27,445 nucleotides of DNA from a virus: IMG/VR virus record IMGVR_UViG_3300027747_000912, positions 1 through 27,445 of that record. One strand, 5' to 3'. Within the stretch, counting starts at the first letter, position 1. Every line of letters starts with the position of its first letter. Below the pieces are notes generated by a model that saw only the letters and a program-made list of their open reading frames with translations, searched no databases and was not told the origin of the DNA. Of this stretch, positions 1 to 8,640 are shown in pieces. The position numbers and the translations under genes were made by a program.

Positions 1-149
1 GCTTGACCGTGATGAACGAGCGCGGCCAAGACAGCCTGCACGCCGAGCGCATCCTTGACGCGCTGACCGACTCGCGCCGCCTGCGAAGCGCGACTGATCA
101 CATCACGGAGATGTTTGCCGACCTGTACCCGGCAGGAGGCCGCGAATGA
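1..149 (+). CDS. C-terminal part of a small unknown protein, cut by the window edge
   Basis: An open frame enters at the left edge (first full codon at base 3) and ends in TGA at 147-149. Visible residues include an in-frame Met at 12-14 followed by a charged helical stretch (NERGQDSLHAERILDAL) and an ending rich in Asp, Leu and Gly. The stop overlaps the next ATG as ATGA, the usual phage coupling, which supports the frame. I do not recognise the family. The true start may be the Met at 12 or lie outside the window. Confidence 0.6.
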   Translation, partial: LTVMNERGQDSLHAERILDALTDSRRLRSATDHITEMFADLYPAGGRE

Positions 150-265
150 ACAAGCGCGAGTCCTACCTTGACTTCTGGCTGGGCTTCGCGTTCGGCTCCC
201 TGTCCGTTGCGGCGTTCCTCGCGGGTAGTTGGGCAAACGGCGTATGCTTGGAGTTCATCCCATGA
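146..265 (+). CDS. 39-residue single-pass membrane protein
   Basis: This small gene has a strong ribosome binding site (AGGAGG, six bases before the ATG). It overlaps the previous gene by ATGA and the next one by ATGA at 262-265. After a short charged N-terminus (NKRESYLD) comes a hydrophobic stretch of about 20 residues (residues 10-29, rich in Phe, Gly, Leu, Ala), so it probably sits in the inner membrane. Such mini-proteins are common in phage early operons and usually have no assigned role. I do not recognise it. Confidence 0.65.
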   Translation: MNKRESYLDFWLGFAFGSLSVAAFLAGSWANGVCLEFIP

Positions 266-597
266 CACCCATCCAAACCGCCGCTGACATCCTCTCCACG
301 ATCCCGCAGGTCGCAGCCTGCTGCGGATCGTCGGTCACCCAACCCGTCAACTGCGCGGCTCTGGTTGCGCTGCGCGAGGCCGTAGCCAACGCAGCCGACG
401 AGGAGGAGATTCAGGCTCGCCTGCTCGCTCGCGTCCGGCCCGTCCTTCGCATGCATGTAGTGCGAATGCAGGCGCAAGCCGATTCCGATGCCGTGTCGAA
501 CGGCGGCACGCCCAACGCCACTAGCGAGGAGTGGCTACGCCAAGGTCGGGAACTGCTGCTGGCCGTCGAAGCCCGACTAGGAGTCACCAATGATTGA
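262..597 (+). CDS. Hypothetical protein, 111 residues
   Basis: The start at 262 is chosen over an upstream in-frame Met at 229 because GGAG lies eight bases before it and it overlaps the preceding stop as ATGA. The protein appears mostly helical and soluble, with an Ala/Glu-rich middle (residues 35-60) and a C-terminal helix around an EEWLRQGRELLLAVEARLG stretch. No catalytic motif is visible. It is the third gene of the short plus-strand operon, and its stop overlaps the next start by eight bases. Function unknown. Confidence 0.65.
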   Translation: MTPIQTAADILSTIPQVAACCGSSVTQPVNCAALVALREAVANAADEEEIQARLLARVRPVLRMHVVRMQAQADSDAVSNGGTPNATSEEWLRQGRELLLAVEARLGVTND

Positions 598-1090
598 ACT
601 GATGCAAATCCTCGTAGGCTGCTCCATTGTCATGGTGTGCGCCTGTACTTACATCGTTCTGACGCACAAGCGCACGCCGGAGATGCGCGTAGTGCTGCCG
701 GGTGATCCGATGAATCGACCGGACATGGCCTCTCCCATCCCGTGGCACAACGCCCGCCTACCACGCGATGCCACGCACATCGCATGGATCATGCACGGGA
801 ACGGTCAGATCGGGCGCGTTCACACACTCTACATGCAGTCGCTAGAGAACCTTGCTCACGAGGTGATCCGCGCAAAGAGTCCGTGGGGGCCGATCATTAC
901 ACACTCCATCGAACTGGAATGCGATATCCGCGACCGGGGCTGCGTGCCGGATGGAGAGATCATGTACGCCGTGGCTCGCATTGACGGCGACGGCAACGAA
1001 TACTGGCTGGGCAAGCGTGGCGACTGGGTGAATCGCTGGGCCGAAGATGCGTCGATCTACGATGTCTTCGGCGCGGACTCGCACCGCTAG
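590..1090 (+). CDS. Hypothetical membrane-anchored protein, 166 residues
   Basis: AGGAG sits six bases before the ATG. Residues 4-24 form one hydrophobic helix (ILVGCSIVMVCACTYIVL), followed by a soluble domain of about 140 residues with Trp and Cys residues, including a cysteine pair in an ELECDIRDRGCVPDGE segment. The topology suggests a single-pass inner-membrane protein, with its orientation undetermined. It is the last gene before the strong terminator at 1152-1189, so it probably closes the main transcription unit on this strand. I do not recognise a family. Confidence 0.65.
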   Translation: MIELMQILVGCSIVMVCACTYIVLTHKRTPEMRVVLPGDPMNRPDMASPIPWHNARLPRDATHIAWIMHGNGQIGRVHTLYMQSLENLAHEVIRAKSPWGPIITHSIELECDIRDRGCVPDGEIMYAVARIDGDGNEYWLGKRGDWVNRWAEDASIYDVFGADSHR

Positions 1091-1151
1091 CCGCTACAAT
1101 CATTCTGCTGCGCCGCCGCCCCCATCACTTCGCGGCGCATGCGGGTGTCTC

Positions 1152-1189
1152 GCCCCTGCCGTACTTCCGTGCGGTAGGGGCTTTCTTTT
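1152..1189 (+). terminator. Strong intrinsic terminator for the plus-strand operon
   Basis: A 13-base-pair stem (1152-1164 with 1169-1181, two G-U wobbles) closes a four-base TTCC loop and is followed at once by TTTCTTTT. The T tract is only on the plus-strand transcript, so it should stop transcription coming from 1-1090 and not that of the opposing late operon. Confidence 0.92.
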
Positions 1190-1202
1190 GTACGCTGCTC
1201 GC

Positions 1203-1490
1203 ATGGCAAGGAAGCCACCACCACGCCCACCATCAATCACAGACATGCTGCGCGATGTAGCGGACACGCTGCGCGACATGGAAGCCCACGGCCTTGCCGG
1301 GGACATCGAAGCCGCTAGCGAATCGCTCCGCACCATGCTCGACCTGACCAAGTTTGGCGACTGCCTGTTCGGGGATGAGATACGCAACATCCTGAACATC
1401 CGGCACGCGCTACGGCCACGCAGAGGCACAGCGATCGATCCGATGCACGGGCAGCGCAAAGACCGCCGCGCACGCCGTCCGATGCGTTAG
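1203..1490 (+). CDS. Small basic hypothetical protein after the terminator, 95 residues
   Basis: The ATG at 1203 lies only 14 bases after the terminator T tract and has no recognisable Shine-Dalgarno sequence. The protein starts with a Pro/Lys/Arg-rich tail (ARKPPPRPPS), then has an amphipathic helical stretch (residues 12-45) and ends strongly basic (RKDRRARRPMR). Its TAG stop at 1488-1490 overlaps, on the opposite strand, the TAA stop of the last late gene (1487-1489), so the two operons meet with no spacer. A longer in-frame start exists upstream at 1047, but it would run through the terminator hairpin and is not favoured. Family unknown; it may need read-through or its own promoter. Confidence 0.5.
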   Translation: MARKPPPRPPSITDMLRDVADTLRDMEAHGLAGDIEAASESLRTMLDLTKFGDCLFGDEIRNILNIRHALRPRRGTAIDPMHGQRKDRRARRPMR

Positions 1491-2845
1491 ATCGTCACTA
1501 GCGAATCAGAGAGCGTGTTGGTTCCGGTCAGCGGCAAATAGATGCCCTGACGCTCTGCGCCGACCCAGCGTGAGAATCCCTTCATAAACAGACCTGTCGA
1601 ACTAGCATCGCTCACAGCCGCGATTGTTCCCGAGTCGTTAGTTGCCCAGTCCGTCGCGCCGCAGGTGATGAGGACGGAGGGGCCAGCCGCGTACAGCCGA
1701 GTCATGGGAGCCAGCACCAATTCGTCGATCATCAGCGTGCCCGTGTTGGCGATCGCTGCCGTGCTGTAGATGTCGAGATACAGCGTGGTCGGCAGCGCGG
1801 ACTTTGCAATGCTGAATGTCGCGCTTTGCAAAGCGTAGGTTGTGGACAGGCTGGCGAGATTCAAGGTGACGGCAGAACCGACCGTCGTTCCCGACGCATC
1901 GCGCAAGGCCACTACAACGGTTCCCGTCGTCGATGCAGCCACTCGAGCGTAGAAGGTGATCGCGTAATCAGTCTCGGCCTGCACGCTCGTAGGTGCGCCG
2001 GAGCCGGACGCGATCTGCTGTCGAATGCGAGTGAGCGTTGAACCGTTCCCGACGAACTGGAGCGCGTAGGTTCCACGGCACGGCGTGCTGCCCTGCGTCA
2101 CCTGCGTGCCCGCCGTGCCCGTCACAATCGTCCACGCACGCGGCGTGTTGCTGCTCCAACTTTCAAAATCACCGTTCGCAAGGATGCTCACGCCGGGTGC
2201 GCCAACGCTAGCCGTAATGCTCGCGCTGGTCGCCTGCACCGTGGTGTTCAAGCCAGATCCACCCGGCCATGCGATGTTGTTCGCGGCGTAGGACGAGAAG
2301 CCCGTGAAAGCAAAGGTGGCCTCGCCAAAGTTTCCGATGTCTCCGCCAACCGTGCAGTTCATGCGGATGGTTTCGTTGTACATCTCCTGCAAATACAGGC
2401 TAGACGAGGCCGGACGATAGGCTCGCACCAGAACCGTTCCTGTGCCTTGGTTGCCGCTTGTCGCCGTGTAGGTGACGCTGCTCGTACCAACCGCCTGAAA
2501 CTTGTAGGACTCGGAAGTCATCTGGTCGCGCAACTTGCGGAGCGCAGTCGCCAGCGTGCCGTCGTATGCGCTGTACATGTCGCGCATGTCGTTGATGATC
2601 GTGGCGGTGATGCTCTGCTGAATCGCGGCATACACAGGCACGCCAAGCGTGGATGAAAGCCCGGTGGAGAGGTTCTGAAGCGGCCCAAGGTTCGCGGTGT
2701 CGCCACGGAAGGCCGTGCCTTCGTAGAAGGACAGCACGGTGTCAATGTCTGCGGTGTACAGGTTCACGGTCTTGGTCTGCACATCGTTGGCATAACCAAA
2801 GAGCGAACCAAGACGCGCACCGAAATCTGGAAGCAGGCTAGGCAT
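1487..2845 (-). CDS. Structural protein with carbohydrate-binding-like domain, 452 residues (paralogue of 10456-11733)
   Basis: This is the last gene of the late operon. Residues 1-215 form an N-terminal region with an LGSLFGYA motif and a WPGGSGLN motif at about 193-200. Residues 222-390 carry the signature of a carbohydrate-binding jelly roll (NGDFESW... PRAWTI), and a C-terminal part of about 60 residues follows. The same three-part order and motifs occur in the gene at 10456-11733, so the two are duplicates of one ancestor. Being next to the tail-tip genes, it is probably a receptor-binding or decorating tail protein that contacts host surface sugars; that role is inferred from the domain type. 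The ribosome binding site is weak. Its stop touches the convergent plus-strand gene. Confidence 0.8.
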   Translation of the reverse strand: MPSLLPDFGARLGSLFGYANDVQTKTVNLYTADIDTVLSFYEGTAFRGDTANLGPLQNLSTGLSSTLGVPVYAAIQQSITATIINDMRDMYSAYDGTLATALRKLRDQMTSESYKFQAVGTSSVTYTATSGNQGTGTVLVRAYRPASSSLYLQEMYNETIRMNCTVGGDIGNFGEATFAFTGFSSYAANNIAWPGGSGLNTTVQATSASITASVGAPGVSILANGDFESWSSNTPRAWTIVTGTAGTQVTQGSTPCRGTYALQFVGNGSTLTRIRQQIASGSGAPTSVQAETDYAITFYARVAASTTGTVVVALRDASGTTVGSAVTLNLASLSTTYALQSATFSIAKSALPTTLYLDIYSTAAIANTGTLMIDELVLAPMTRLYAAGPSVLITCGATDWATNDSGTIAAVSDASSTGLFMKGFSRWVGAERQGIYLPLTGTNTLSDSLVTI

Positions 2846-2854
2846 GGGTGCAGT

Positions 2855-3190
2855 TTAGCCTTCGGCTTCCCACTTTCCCATAGGACAACGCTCGGATGGC
2901 AGGCGCACTTTCAGCCCGGTAAAACAGCCGCATTGCTTGCATCGGTTGTTACTCCACTGGTCGCATCCCTTGCAGATCGCTAATCGCCGTTCGGACATCG
3001 GGCTGTCGGCGGTCACGGAGGCCACAAGTACGGACGGGACGGCTTTGATGTAGTCCACGATGCCGGGGCGGCTATTGCTTGCATGTGGGCAGGACGCGCA
3101 TACCCCAAGCGAAGGCTTGCCACCAAAATGCCCCGCAGCGCAGCAGCCGCCAGAAGGCACGCCGCAGTCGCTCCAATGCTTGCAGTTCAC
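2855..3190 (-). CDS. Cys-rich, probably zinc-binding phage protein, 111 residues
   Basis: The start is the GTG at 3190, which overlaps the preceding stop as GTGA; a TTG at 3268 would give an 82-base overlap and is less likely. The protein begins NCKHWSDCG, has GGCC with CASC near the N-terminus, and in the C-terminal half carries CKGC, CKQCGC and CPMGKW. With 12 cysteines in 111 residues, the paired CxxC motifs suggest two metal sites. Small phage proteins with a GGCC start and a C..CGC..K....CPxGKW end recur near tail genes in my experience of such genomes, but their role is not established. It follows another Cys-rich gene. Confidence 0.75.
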   Translation of the reverse strand: MNCKHWSDCGVPSGGCCAAGHFGGKPSLGVCASCPHASNSRPGIVDYIKAVPSVLVASVTADSPMSERRLAICKGCDQWSNNRCKQCGCFTGLKVRLPSERCPMGKWEAEG

Positions 3191-3903
3191 GAAATCACCG
3201 CAGTCCAAGACACCCCGAGTTGACCGGATGGATTGCGATGCGAATAGGTTCCCATCGGACTGTTGCAACCGCTTGCAATCAATCTGTCAGCCCAACTGCC
3301 CTGCGCAAATGTCGGAGAACCAAATTGCGCCCAGCATGGAAGTCCATTTCCAAGTTGTTCTTCCGTGATACCCAAAAAGCAATAAAGCGGCTTGCTTGTG
3401 TTATTGAATGATGGATCTGGAGGGATGGCTACCTGCCTGCTTGAGACTCCAACCGACACCGTGGTGTCAACGCCCCAACACACAAAGACACCCTTCTGGG
3501 ATCCGGAGTTGAAGATGCCTGATTCATTCGCTGCGTCGGGAATCAGAACTGCACCAAACACGACTAGGAACATTTCAACAAGTGATCCAGACACATTGAC
3601 TTGCCCAGCAGAAAACCGATGCAATGGATGTGCTGCCTTGTATGGCGTTGAACTAGAACAGTTTGTCCATACGGTTCGATGATCTTGATTTGCAAAAATG
3701 CTGCTGCTATAGACACAGCCTGCGCAATCCGACGCAGCATCTAGTCGCACGGAAAATGATCCTGAAACAGGTCGGCTAGTTCCGTAGTAGTTCAGCAGTC
3801 CTGACATCGACACAGAACAGTTGAACGCGGATGGCAGGCTAGTGCATTTGTTGCATGCCCCTGTCCGAGTTACGCAACAGCACTCGGCGAGCCTTTGGCT
3901 CAC
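3187..3903 (-). CDS. Cys-rich hypothetical tail-region protein, 238 residues
   Basis: The gene starts with GTG in a GTGA overlap with the upstream gene. It has 13 cysteines, clustered at the N-terminus (CCC, then CNKC and NC) and spread through the rest, with Ser, Gly and Asn-rich beta-type sequence between them. It lies at the tail-tip end of the operon, followed directly by the zinc-type Cys-rich gene. No known domain is recognised. It may be a disulphide-bonded or metal-bound tail appendage; this is inference from composition and place. Its base composition is AT-richer than that of the head genes, as in the neighbouring tail genes. Confidence 0.65.
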   Translation of the reverse strand: MSQRLAECCCVTRTGACNKCTSLPSAFNCSVSMSGLLNYYGTSRPVSGSFSVRLDAASDCAGCVYSSSIFANQDHRTVWTNCSSSTPYKAAHPLHRFSAGQVNVSGSLVEMFLVVFGAVLIPDAANESGIFNSGSQKGVFVCWGVDTTVSVGVSSRQVAIPPDPSFNNTSKPLYCFLGITEEQLGNGLPCWAQFGSPTFAQGSWADRLIASGCNSPMGTYSHRNPSGQLGVSWTAVIS

Positions 3904-4220
3904 TCAAACACCCCAGAGCCGACTACGCTGACATATGCTCCGTGCCCGGAACTTACATATCCACGCAACTCGTGACCGTCCGGCACAAGCACATCATTGA
4001 TGACAAGGTAATTAGTTGCGCTAATAGTCATTGAGTTGAGCAAAAAATCACCCTGCTGCGCAAATGCACGGCCAGCCGTTACGGCTAGCCACACCGTCAC
4101 CGTAGAACTGTGGCTGTTGGAAAAACTGATCGACTTGAAATAATACGAACCACCGGACGCGATCAGCAGCGGCGACTCGGTTTCGGACAAAGCCTTACGA
4201 AGTAGAAATGGTGTACTCAT
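3900..4220 (-). CDS. Small minor tail-region protein, 106 residues
   Basis: This short protein is linked to the genes on both sides by four-base overlaps (ATGA at 4217-4220, GTGA at 3900-3903). It looks like a compact beta sandwich: alternating hydrophobic and Ser/Thr residues, a YYFKSISFSNS strand, a VTVWLAVTAGRA strand and a LVPDGHELRGYVSSG turn, typical of small structural or fibre-associated phage proteins. No enzyme motif is seen. The position directly after the 837-residue tail-tip protein suggests a tail-tip component or fibre accessory. Family not recognised. Confidence 0.65.
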   Translation of the reverse strand: MSTPFLLRKALSETESPLLIASGGSYYFKSISFSNSHSSTVTVWLAVTAGRAFAQQGDFLLNSMTISATNYLVINDVLVPDGHELRGYVSSGHGAYVSVVGSGVFE

Positions 4221-6730
4221 TGCTGAATCATACTAGCGATGCTTGCGCCACCGATGTCTGCGATGCCGCTTGCACCGGACTTCTGCCACGCCGGGTTGGG
4301 AGCCGTGAACGGAACGGATGTCGGGCAAGTCACATCCACGCCGTTCGGAGCCATCAAGTAGTACATCGTGAAGCCGCTGGGATGCGCGTATTCGTAGCAC
4401 GGTGCAACACCCTCCGGAGCAGTACGAACGATTTTCGTCTCCGTCGAGGTTGCGTTGTAGCGCAGCAGGCCGCCGTCAAAGTTCATGGTCGGAGCCTTGG
4501 ATAGATCGCCATTCATCTCACATAGATTGATGGCGTTACCGCGTGCGCCGAGTGCTGAATGTCCATACTCGTTGCCATTAGCGAACGATCCGTCAAGCAA
4601 ATTGTCGGGAAAGACTTCTGCGAATCGATACAGCCACACATATGGCGTACCGTTCGCATCTTGCTTCAGAACTTTCTGTTGCTTGAACTTCGCAAGGAAC
4701 GAACGCACGATGCCGCAGCGTTTCTGAATGCTAACTAGGTTGGTAAATCCGTTCGCCTGATACTGGGAACCAAGGCCATACGCTTTAACTCGCGGGGGTG
4801 AAATGAAGTGCGGAACAATCAAAGTGTCAGTGTTGCTGCCCCACATGCGATACACCAACGGCTTGGAACCGCATCCAAAATACACTTCGTCCCACTGGAA
4901 TCCGCTACCGGGACTCTGATTCATGGGAGTGTTTGCTGCATAAGACGGCAGTCGATTCAGAATCACATTGCCGTCAATGACGAACTGCGCACGTTTGTAG
5001 CGATCGACCACAACTTCAAGTCGTTCTTCAAGGTTGATCGGCCAATCCTTCAACCACCACGCACACGTACCCGTTTTCTTGTTCCACGGGATCGGTGGCG
5101 GGCCAACCATTGATGCCCAAGCCGGATCTTTGAACCATCCGTTATTGCTACTACTTCCAACACCGTCAGATTCATAACCAACGAAAGCCGGAACATGGTC
5201 GCCGATGAATTGCACACGACCGCCATATGGGCTGGTGTTCAGTTGGTAATACAGCGGCGGACGCGGCGATGCTCCCAGCACGGTATCCCTTTCGGGAGTC
5301 TCATCGCCGGGAACGCGCACGCCATCGGTCGATTGCGATGCGCGAACATCGGTAAATACTTGACTCTTGCCGCTGTTCGTCACTCCCCAGCAGGACACAT
5401 GGCGAACTTGATGCACCGTGCCATACAACAACTGGGGAAGTTCTGTTGTGATTTGACTGAAGCCGCCACCGACGCGATACGCCGTGTTGTTGTTTTCCCA
5501 CGAACTCAATAGGTAGCCGTCAGTCGAGCCACGAACATACTGACCCGACATGTCGTTGCCGTAGTCAAGTTTGACCAACGACAACTGCATCTTGTAGCGA
5601 TCCCATTTCCACATGCAACCGATTCGACCAGCAATCTCGTCCAACGCTTCGCCAATACTGCGACCACGAAGATCAAGGTTCCACAAATCGCCACGCTTCT
5701 CTTCATCCTGCACAACCTTCTGATACACATAGGTGATCGGCCAACGATCCAATGACACCTGCGGGTCTTTGGATTGCGTCTTCGCGACATAGTAGTTCAG
5801 GATTTCATCCGCGTACCACTGTTCGTCCTTGTACCAAAAGTCAGGACACGGCACGCCGATCATGTCTGCTTGCTTGATGGCTCCCGACTTTGACAGCGGA
5901 ATCGGCGATGCCATCTGATCGTCCGGCTCATATGCAGTGCTGGATTTGCAAGTGTTTGCAACGAAATGCAAGGGGTTGTCCGCCAGCATATTCCACTGGT
6001 CAATCAAATAACCCGCCTTGCTGTCCGATCCAAACTCCGCCGAAACGAACGAAACACCCTGCGCTTGCAACGACAGTCGAGGATCAGCAAACTTCAACAC
6101 CCACAATGCCTTGTTGGTTTGCCACGGCGTTCTTGGAATAACAGGCGACCCATTCAGATCGGCAAGCAGTTGATATGCGGAGGTGTGAATCATCCCACGC
6201 CAACGCATTGCACGGCCAAGATTCGTTCCGCCAGTCAACGCAATCGTTCCCGACGCAGGAGATGCTGTCGCTCCGGTCAAATCTGCAACATCATCACCGC
6301 CGCCTTGCGGTCTAGTGCCAGTTTCAATGTCATCAGGTGTTGCGCCACCACCCGTCTGTGGGCCAGTTTGATCACCGGGATTATCACCGCCACCTGTCGA
6401 TCCGCCTCCGCTTCCGCCACCAGTTGGTTCGGTCAGAACAATTGTGAATCGGTCGCGCTGATCAAAGCCGCTAAACTTTGCCGCTTGTGGCAGCGGATCG
6501 TCGCCACCAGACCGCGTCGAATCCGTAGCCACCAGCAGCGTGCATTCGCAGTAGCGACTTGCCCCGAACAACGGAGTCTTGATGTGGTTGATCGAATTGG
6601 GATCAAAGCCAGCCTCTGCAAGCATGGCATCAATCGTTTCGCTGCGATTGACCACATAGCCAGCAAACACATCTGACTTTGGATCTGTAGCGTTGCCGCT
6701 CCACCAAATGGAACCGCGTACTGCTGTCAT
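4217..6730 (-). CDS. Large tail-tip (hub or host-specificity type) protein, 837 residues
   Basis: The protein starts with a domain of about 100 residues, followed by a flexible Gly/Ser/Thr/Pro/Asp linker (residues 101-150, with repeated GGG blocks), and then a large mixed domain. A segment reading IGEALDEIAGRIGCMWKW resembles the hub-type sequence seen in baseplate and tail-hub proteins of siphophages, where a small alpha/beta domain assesses the end of the tube. Coupled by ATGA to the upstream 637-residue protein, it probably forms the central tail tip. Receptor contact is possible but not shown. The long Gly-rich tether after the first domain is unusual for a hub and suggests a movable N-terminal module. 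Confidence 0.65.
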   Translation of the reverse strand: MTAVRGSIWWSGNATDPKSDVFAGYVVNRSETIDAMLAEAGFDPNSINHIKTPLFGASRYCECTLLVATDSTRSGGDDPLPQAAKFSGFDQRDRFTIVLTEPTGGGSGGGSTGGGDNPGDQTGPQTGGGATPDDIETGTRPQGGGDDVADLTGATASPASGTIALTGGTNLGRAMRWRGMIHTSAYQLLADLNGSPVIPRTPWQTNKALWVLKFADPRLSLQAQGVSFVSAEFGSDSKAGYLIDQWNMLADNPLHFVANTCKSSTAYEPDDQMASPIPLSKSGAIKQADMIGVPCPDFWYKDEQWYADEILNYYVAKTQSKDPQVSLDRWPITYVYQKVVQDEEKRGDLWNLDLRGRSIGEALDEIAGRIGCMWKWDRYKMQLSLVKLDYGNDMSGQYVRGSTDGYLLSSWENNNTAYRVGGGFSQITTELPQLLYGTVHQVRHVSCWGVTNSGKSQVFTDVRASQSTDGVRVPGDETPERDTVLGASPRPPLYYQLNTSPYGGRVQFIGDHVPAFVGYESDGVGSSSNNGWFKDPAWASMVGPPPIPWNKKTGTCAWWLKDWPINLEERLEVVVDRYKRAQFVIDGNVILNRLPSYAANTPMNQSPGSGFQWDEVYFGCGSKPLVYRMWGSNTDTLIVPHFISPPRVKAYGLGSQYQANGFTNLVSIQKRCGIVRSFLAKFKQQKVLKQDANGTPYVWLYRFAEVFPDNLLDGSFANGNEYGHSALGARGNAINLCEMNGDLSKAPTMNFDGGLLRYNATSTETKIVRTAPEGVAPCYEYAHPSGFTMYYLMAPNGVDVTCPTSVPFTAPNPAWQKSGASGIADIGGASIASMIQQ

Positions 6731-8640
6731 CCCACGAAATCCTGTTGAGTTTCGTTGCCGCTCGTATCGACTTGCTTCATGCTGAACTTGTTCATGCCGC
6801 TAAACGGATTGCGACCCTGATACGCTTCGTCAGGCGAATACACCAGTCGCGCAGGCCCAATAGATTCCGCACCGCCAACCAAAGAAGAACCCGTTGCTGC
6901 GGATGCGCCAATGCGCCTGCTCCATCGACTGCTGGTAGTCTGAATCTGAATAGTGCGTTCGGCCATCACTTTCCAAACGATGCGGCCACCCGCGTCTGGA
7001 GAAGCATGGTCTACAACGATCTTTTGTGACTTCACAATAAACGGATCGCCATTTACGCTCGGCCACGGAATTGGGTTTGATCGATTGCTGGTGACCATCA
7101 TCACCTTCTGATGCACCAACACGACCGGGGCGCGAATCTGCATAGGCATCAAGAATGGCGCGCCAGTCGGCTCAATAAAGATCATGCCAGAGTCAACGAT
7201 CTCGTAGAACTGCGACGATTGGCTTTCGCGAATGCAGTTGTCTTTGAAGCCGAGGTCTTTGTCCCTCTTGACCTGATCATCGGTCACGGTATCAGGCGGA
7301 AGGGTCGCATCATCAGTGACTGGAGGCTTATCGGTATTCTCTGGAACACCGGGGTCTTCACCACTGTTTGCAACAACTTCAATGACTTCTGACAAGCCTT
7401 GACACACTTGGAACTTCAACGGATCGACCGTTGCCTGTCCCATCGTGTAGCCGTGTCCCAGTTGATACGGATCAGGAACGCCAGTCGCTCCCTTCGTTTT
7501 AGCAGCGAGTGAAGTGAACATCTTCGTCACTACGCTGACGGGAGCCTGCAATGTATTTGGGTCTGTTCCTCGCGCAACTATTGTGACCGACACCTTGTTG
7601 TCGGTGTAGATGTTGGGTTCGCTGATCGAAATAGACTCTACGATGTCGTTTTTGGGCGGAACCCAAGTGATGCGAGCAGTGCTAGCAATAAAGATGTATT
7701 CGATGATTGCTGCCGGATCGGTGTTGCGATCACAACGCAAGTTCATTTCAAATGTCTTGCGACCGAACAAACCGGGATTGTCAGCAAGAGTTCTTTCAAA
7801 TGTGAATGATGCATCTCCATCCGGGTTACGAATATTGCCTGCTCGCGTACCGTTGGGATTTGGAGCAAGATCGGATGGCATCTGCCGGAACAATTCCTTG
7901 TCCGTCACATTCCAAGTCAGCGTTCGCAGCGATGGCGTAACCGTGTATTCCTGCTTCTGTCGCCGCCACTGATCGCCGGGAAGAGTCGGAGTCACAAGCC
8001 TTCGATACAGATCGGGATATGGGCCGCGATCATTGTTCTCAATCGTGGTCGGCCCCCAAGTCGTCTGCTTGCCGACCGGATTGTTTTGGTTAGTTGAGTT
8101 AGACCATGCAGCCGACACTTCAAGCGTTCCGCTGTAGTGATGAGTCAAAAAGCCAGCGGTATCAATTTCAGTCGTGATCTGAAAGTCGAACCGCTGAACG
8201 CGCTGCTCTGCACATGAGAACCACTTGAAATGAAACGCAACAAAAAATGCGGCGTTGCTGTTCTTGCCATACATCTTTGTGATGGTTACTTGTGTCAGCG
8301 GCCCGTTTCGCGAATCGCTCAAAGACACCGGAACAGTTTTGTCATTAGTGCCATTGTTGCCTTCGCTATTCGCGCAAAGCGTATTGAACACTCCGGCGGT
8401 CATGTCATCAAACCGATAGAGCAGTGGCTTTCGCGGCTGATTCAACAGGGCGCGAATCGCATCAATCGTGTCCATGCTGTTCGCTGCGTAGCCCTCATCG
8501 CCCGTATGAACAACGCCGACCCCCTCTAGTTCATACATTCGACCATTGGAGTTAAATGACTCGCCGGGGTATTCGTTCGTGGCAGAGAATCGGTCGATGC
8601 GTGCACGCTGAATAACGATGCCGTTGTATTTGATCTGCAT
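6727..8640 (-). CDS. Distal tail/minor tail protein, 637 residues
   Basis: The ATG directly follows the stop of the tape measure gene (TAA then ATG, no spacer), and its own end overlaps the next gene by ATGA. The gene order tape measure, this gene, hub-like gene matches that of distal tail proteins in siphophages. The sequence is beta-rich with many Asn, Thr and Asp. An acidic Pro/Asp/Thr linker (around residues 420-455, with PGVPENTDKPPVTDD) separates an N-terminal part from a C-terminal part. No domain is recognised with certainty; the assignment rests on size, position and composition. At 637 residues it is longer than usual for a distal tail protein, so it may carry added domains. Confidence 0.6.
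   Translation of the reverse strand: MQIKYNGIVIQRARIDRFSATNEYPGESFNSNGRMYELEGVGVVHTGDEGYAANSMDTIDAIRALLNQPRKPLLYRFDDMTAGVFNTLCANSEGNNGTNDKTVPVSLSDSRNGPLTQVTITKMYGKNSNAAFFVAFHFKWFSCAEQRVQRFDFQITTEIDTAGFLTHHYSGTLEVSAAWSNSTNQNNPVGKQTTWGPTTIENNDRGPYPDLYRRLVTPTLPGDQWRRQKQEYTVTPSLRTLTWNVTDKELFRQMPSDLAPNPNGTRAGNIRNPDGDASFTFERTLADNPGLFGRKTFEMNLRCDRNTDPAAIIEYIFIASTARITWVPPKNDIVESISISEPNIYTDNKVSVTIVARGTDPNTLQAPVSVVTKMFTSLAAKTKGATGVPDPYQLGHGYTMGQATVDPLKFQVCQGLSEVIEVVANSGEDPGVPENTDKPPVTDDATLPPDTVTDDQVKRDKDLGFKDNCIRESQSSQFYEIVDSGMIFIEPTGAPFLMPMQIRAPVVLVHQKVMMVTSNRSNPIPWPSVNGDPFIVKSQKIVVDHASPDAGGRIVWKVMAERTIQIQTTSSRWSRRIGASAATGSSLVGGAESIGPARLVYSPDEAYQGRNPFSGMNKFSMKQVDTSGNETQQDFVG

Noticed and set aside
1152-1189. 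The left-end terminator as bidirectional, serving the late operon too
   Set aside because: On the minus strand no T tract follows the stem; only an A tract precedes it.
3191-3268. Extension of the zinc-type Cys-rich protein to a TTG at 3268
   Set aside because: It would overlap the previous gene by 82 bases, while the GTG at 3190 gives the GTGA coupling and a family-like N-terminus.
6281-6430. Repetitive GGN-rich DNA as a possible tandem repeat
   Set aside because: It encodes the Gly/Ser/Thr/Pro linker of the tail-tip protein with no fixed unit.
5966-6676. A 236-codon plus-strand frame
   Set aside because: Antisense to the 837-residue tail-tip protein; no ribosome binding site and low-complexity Arg/Cys/Ser-rich content.
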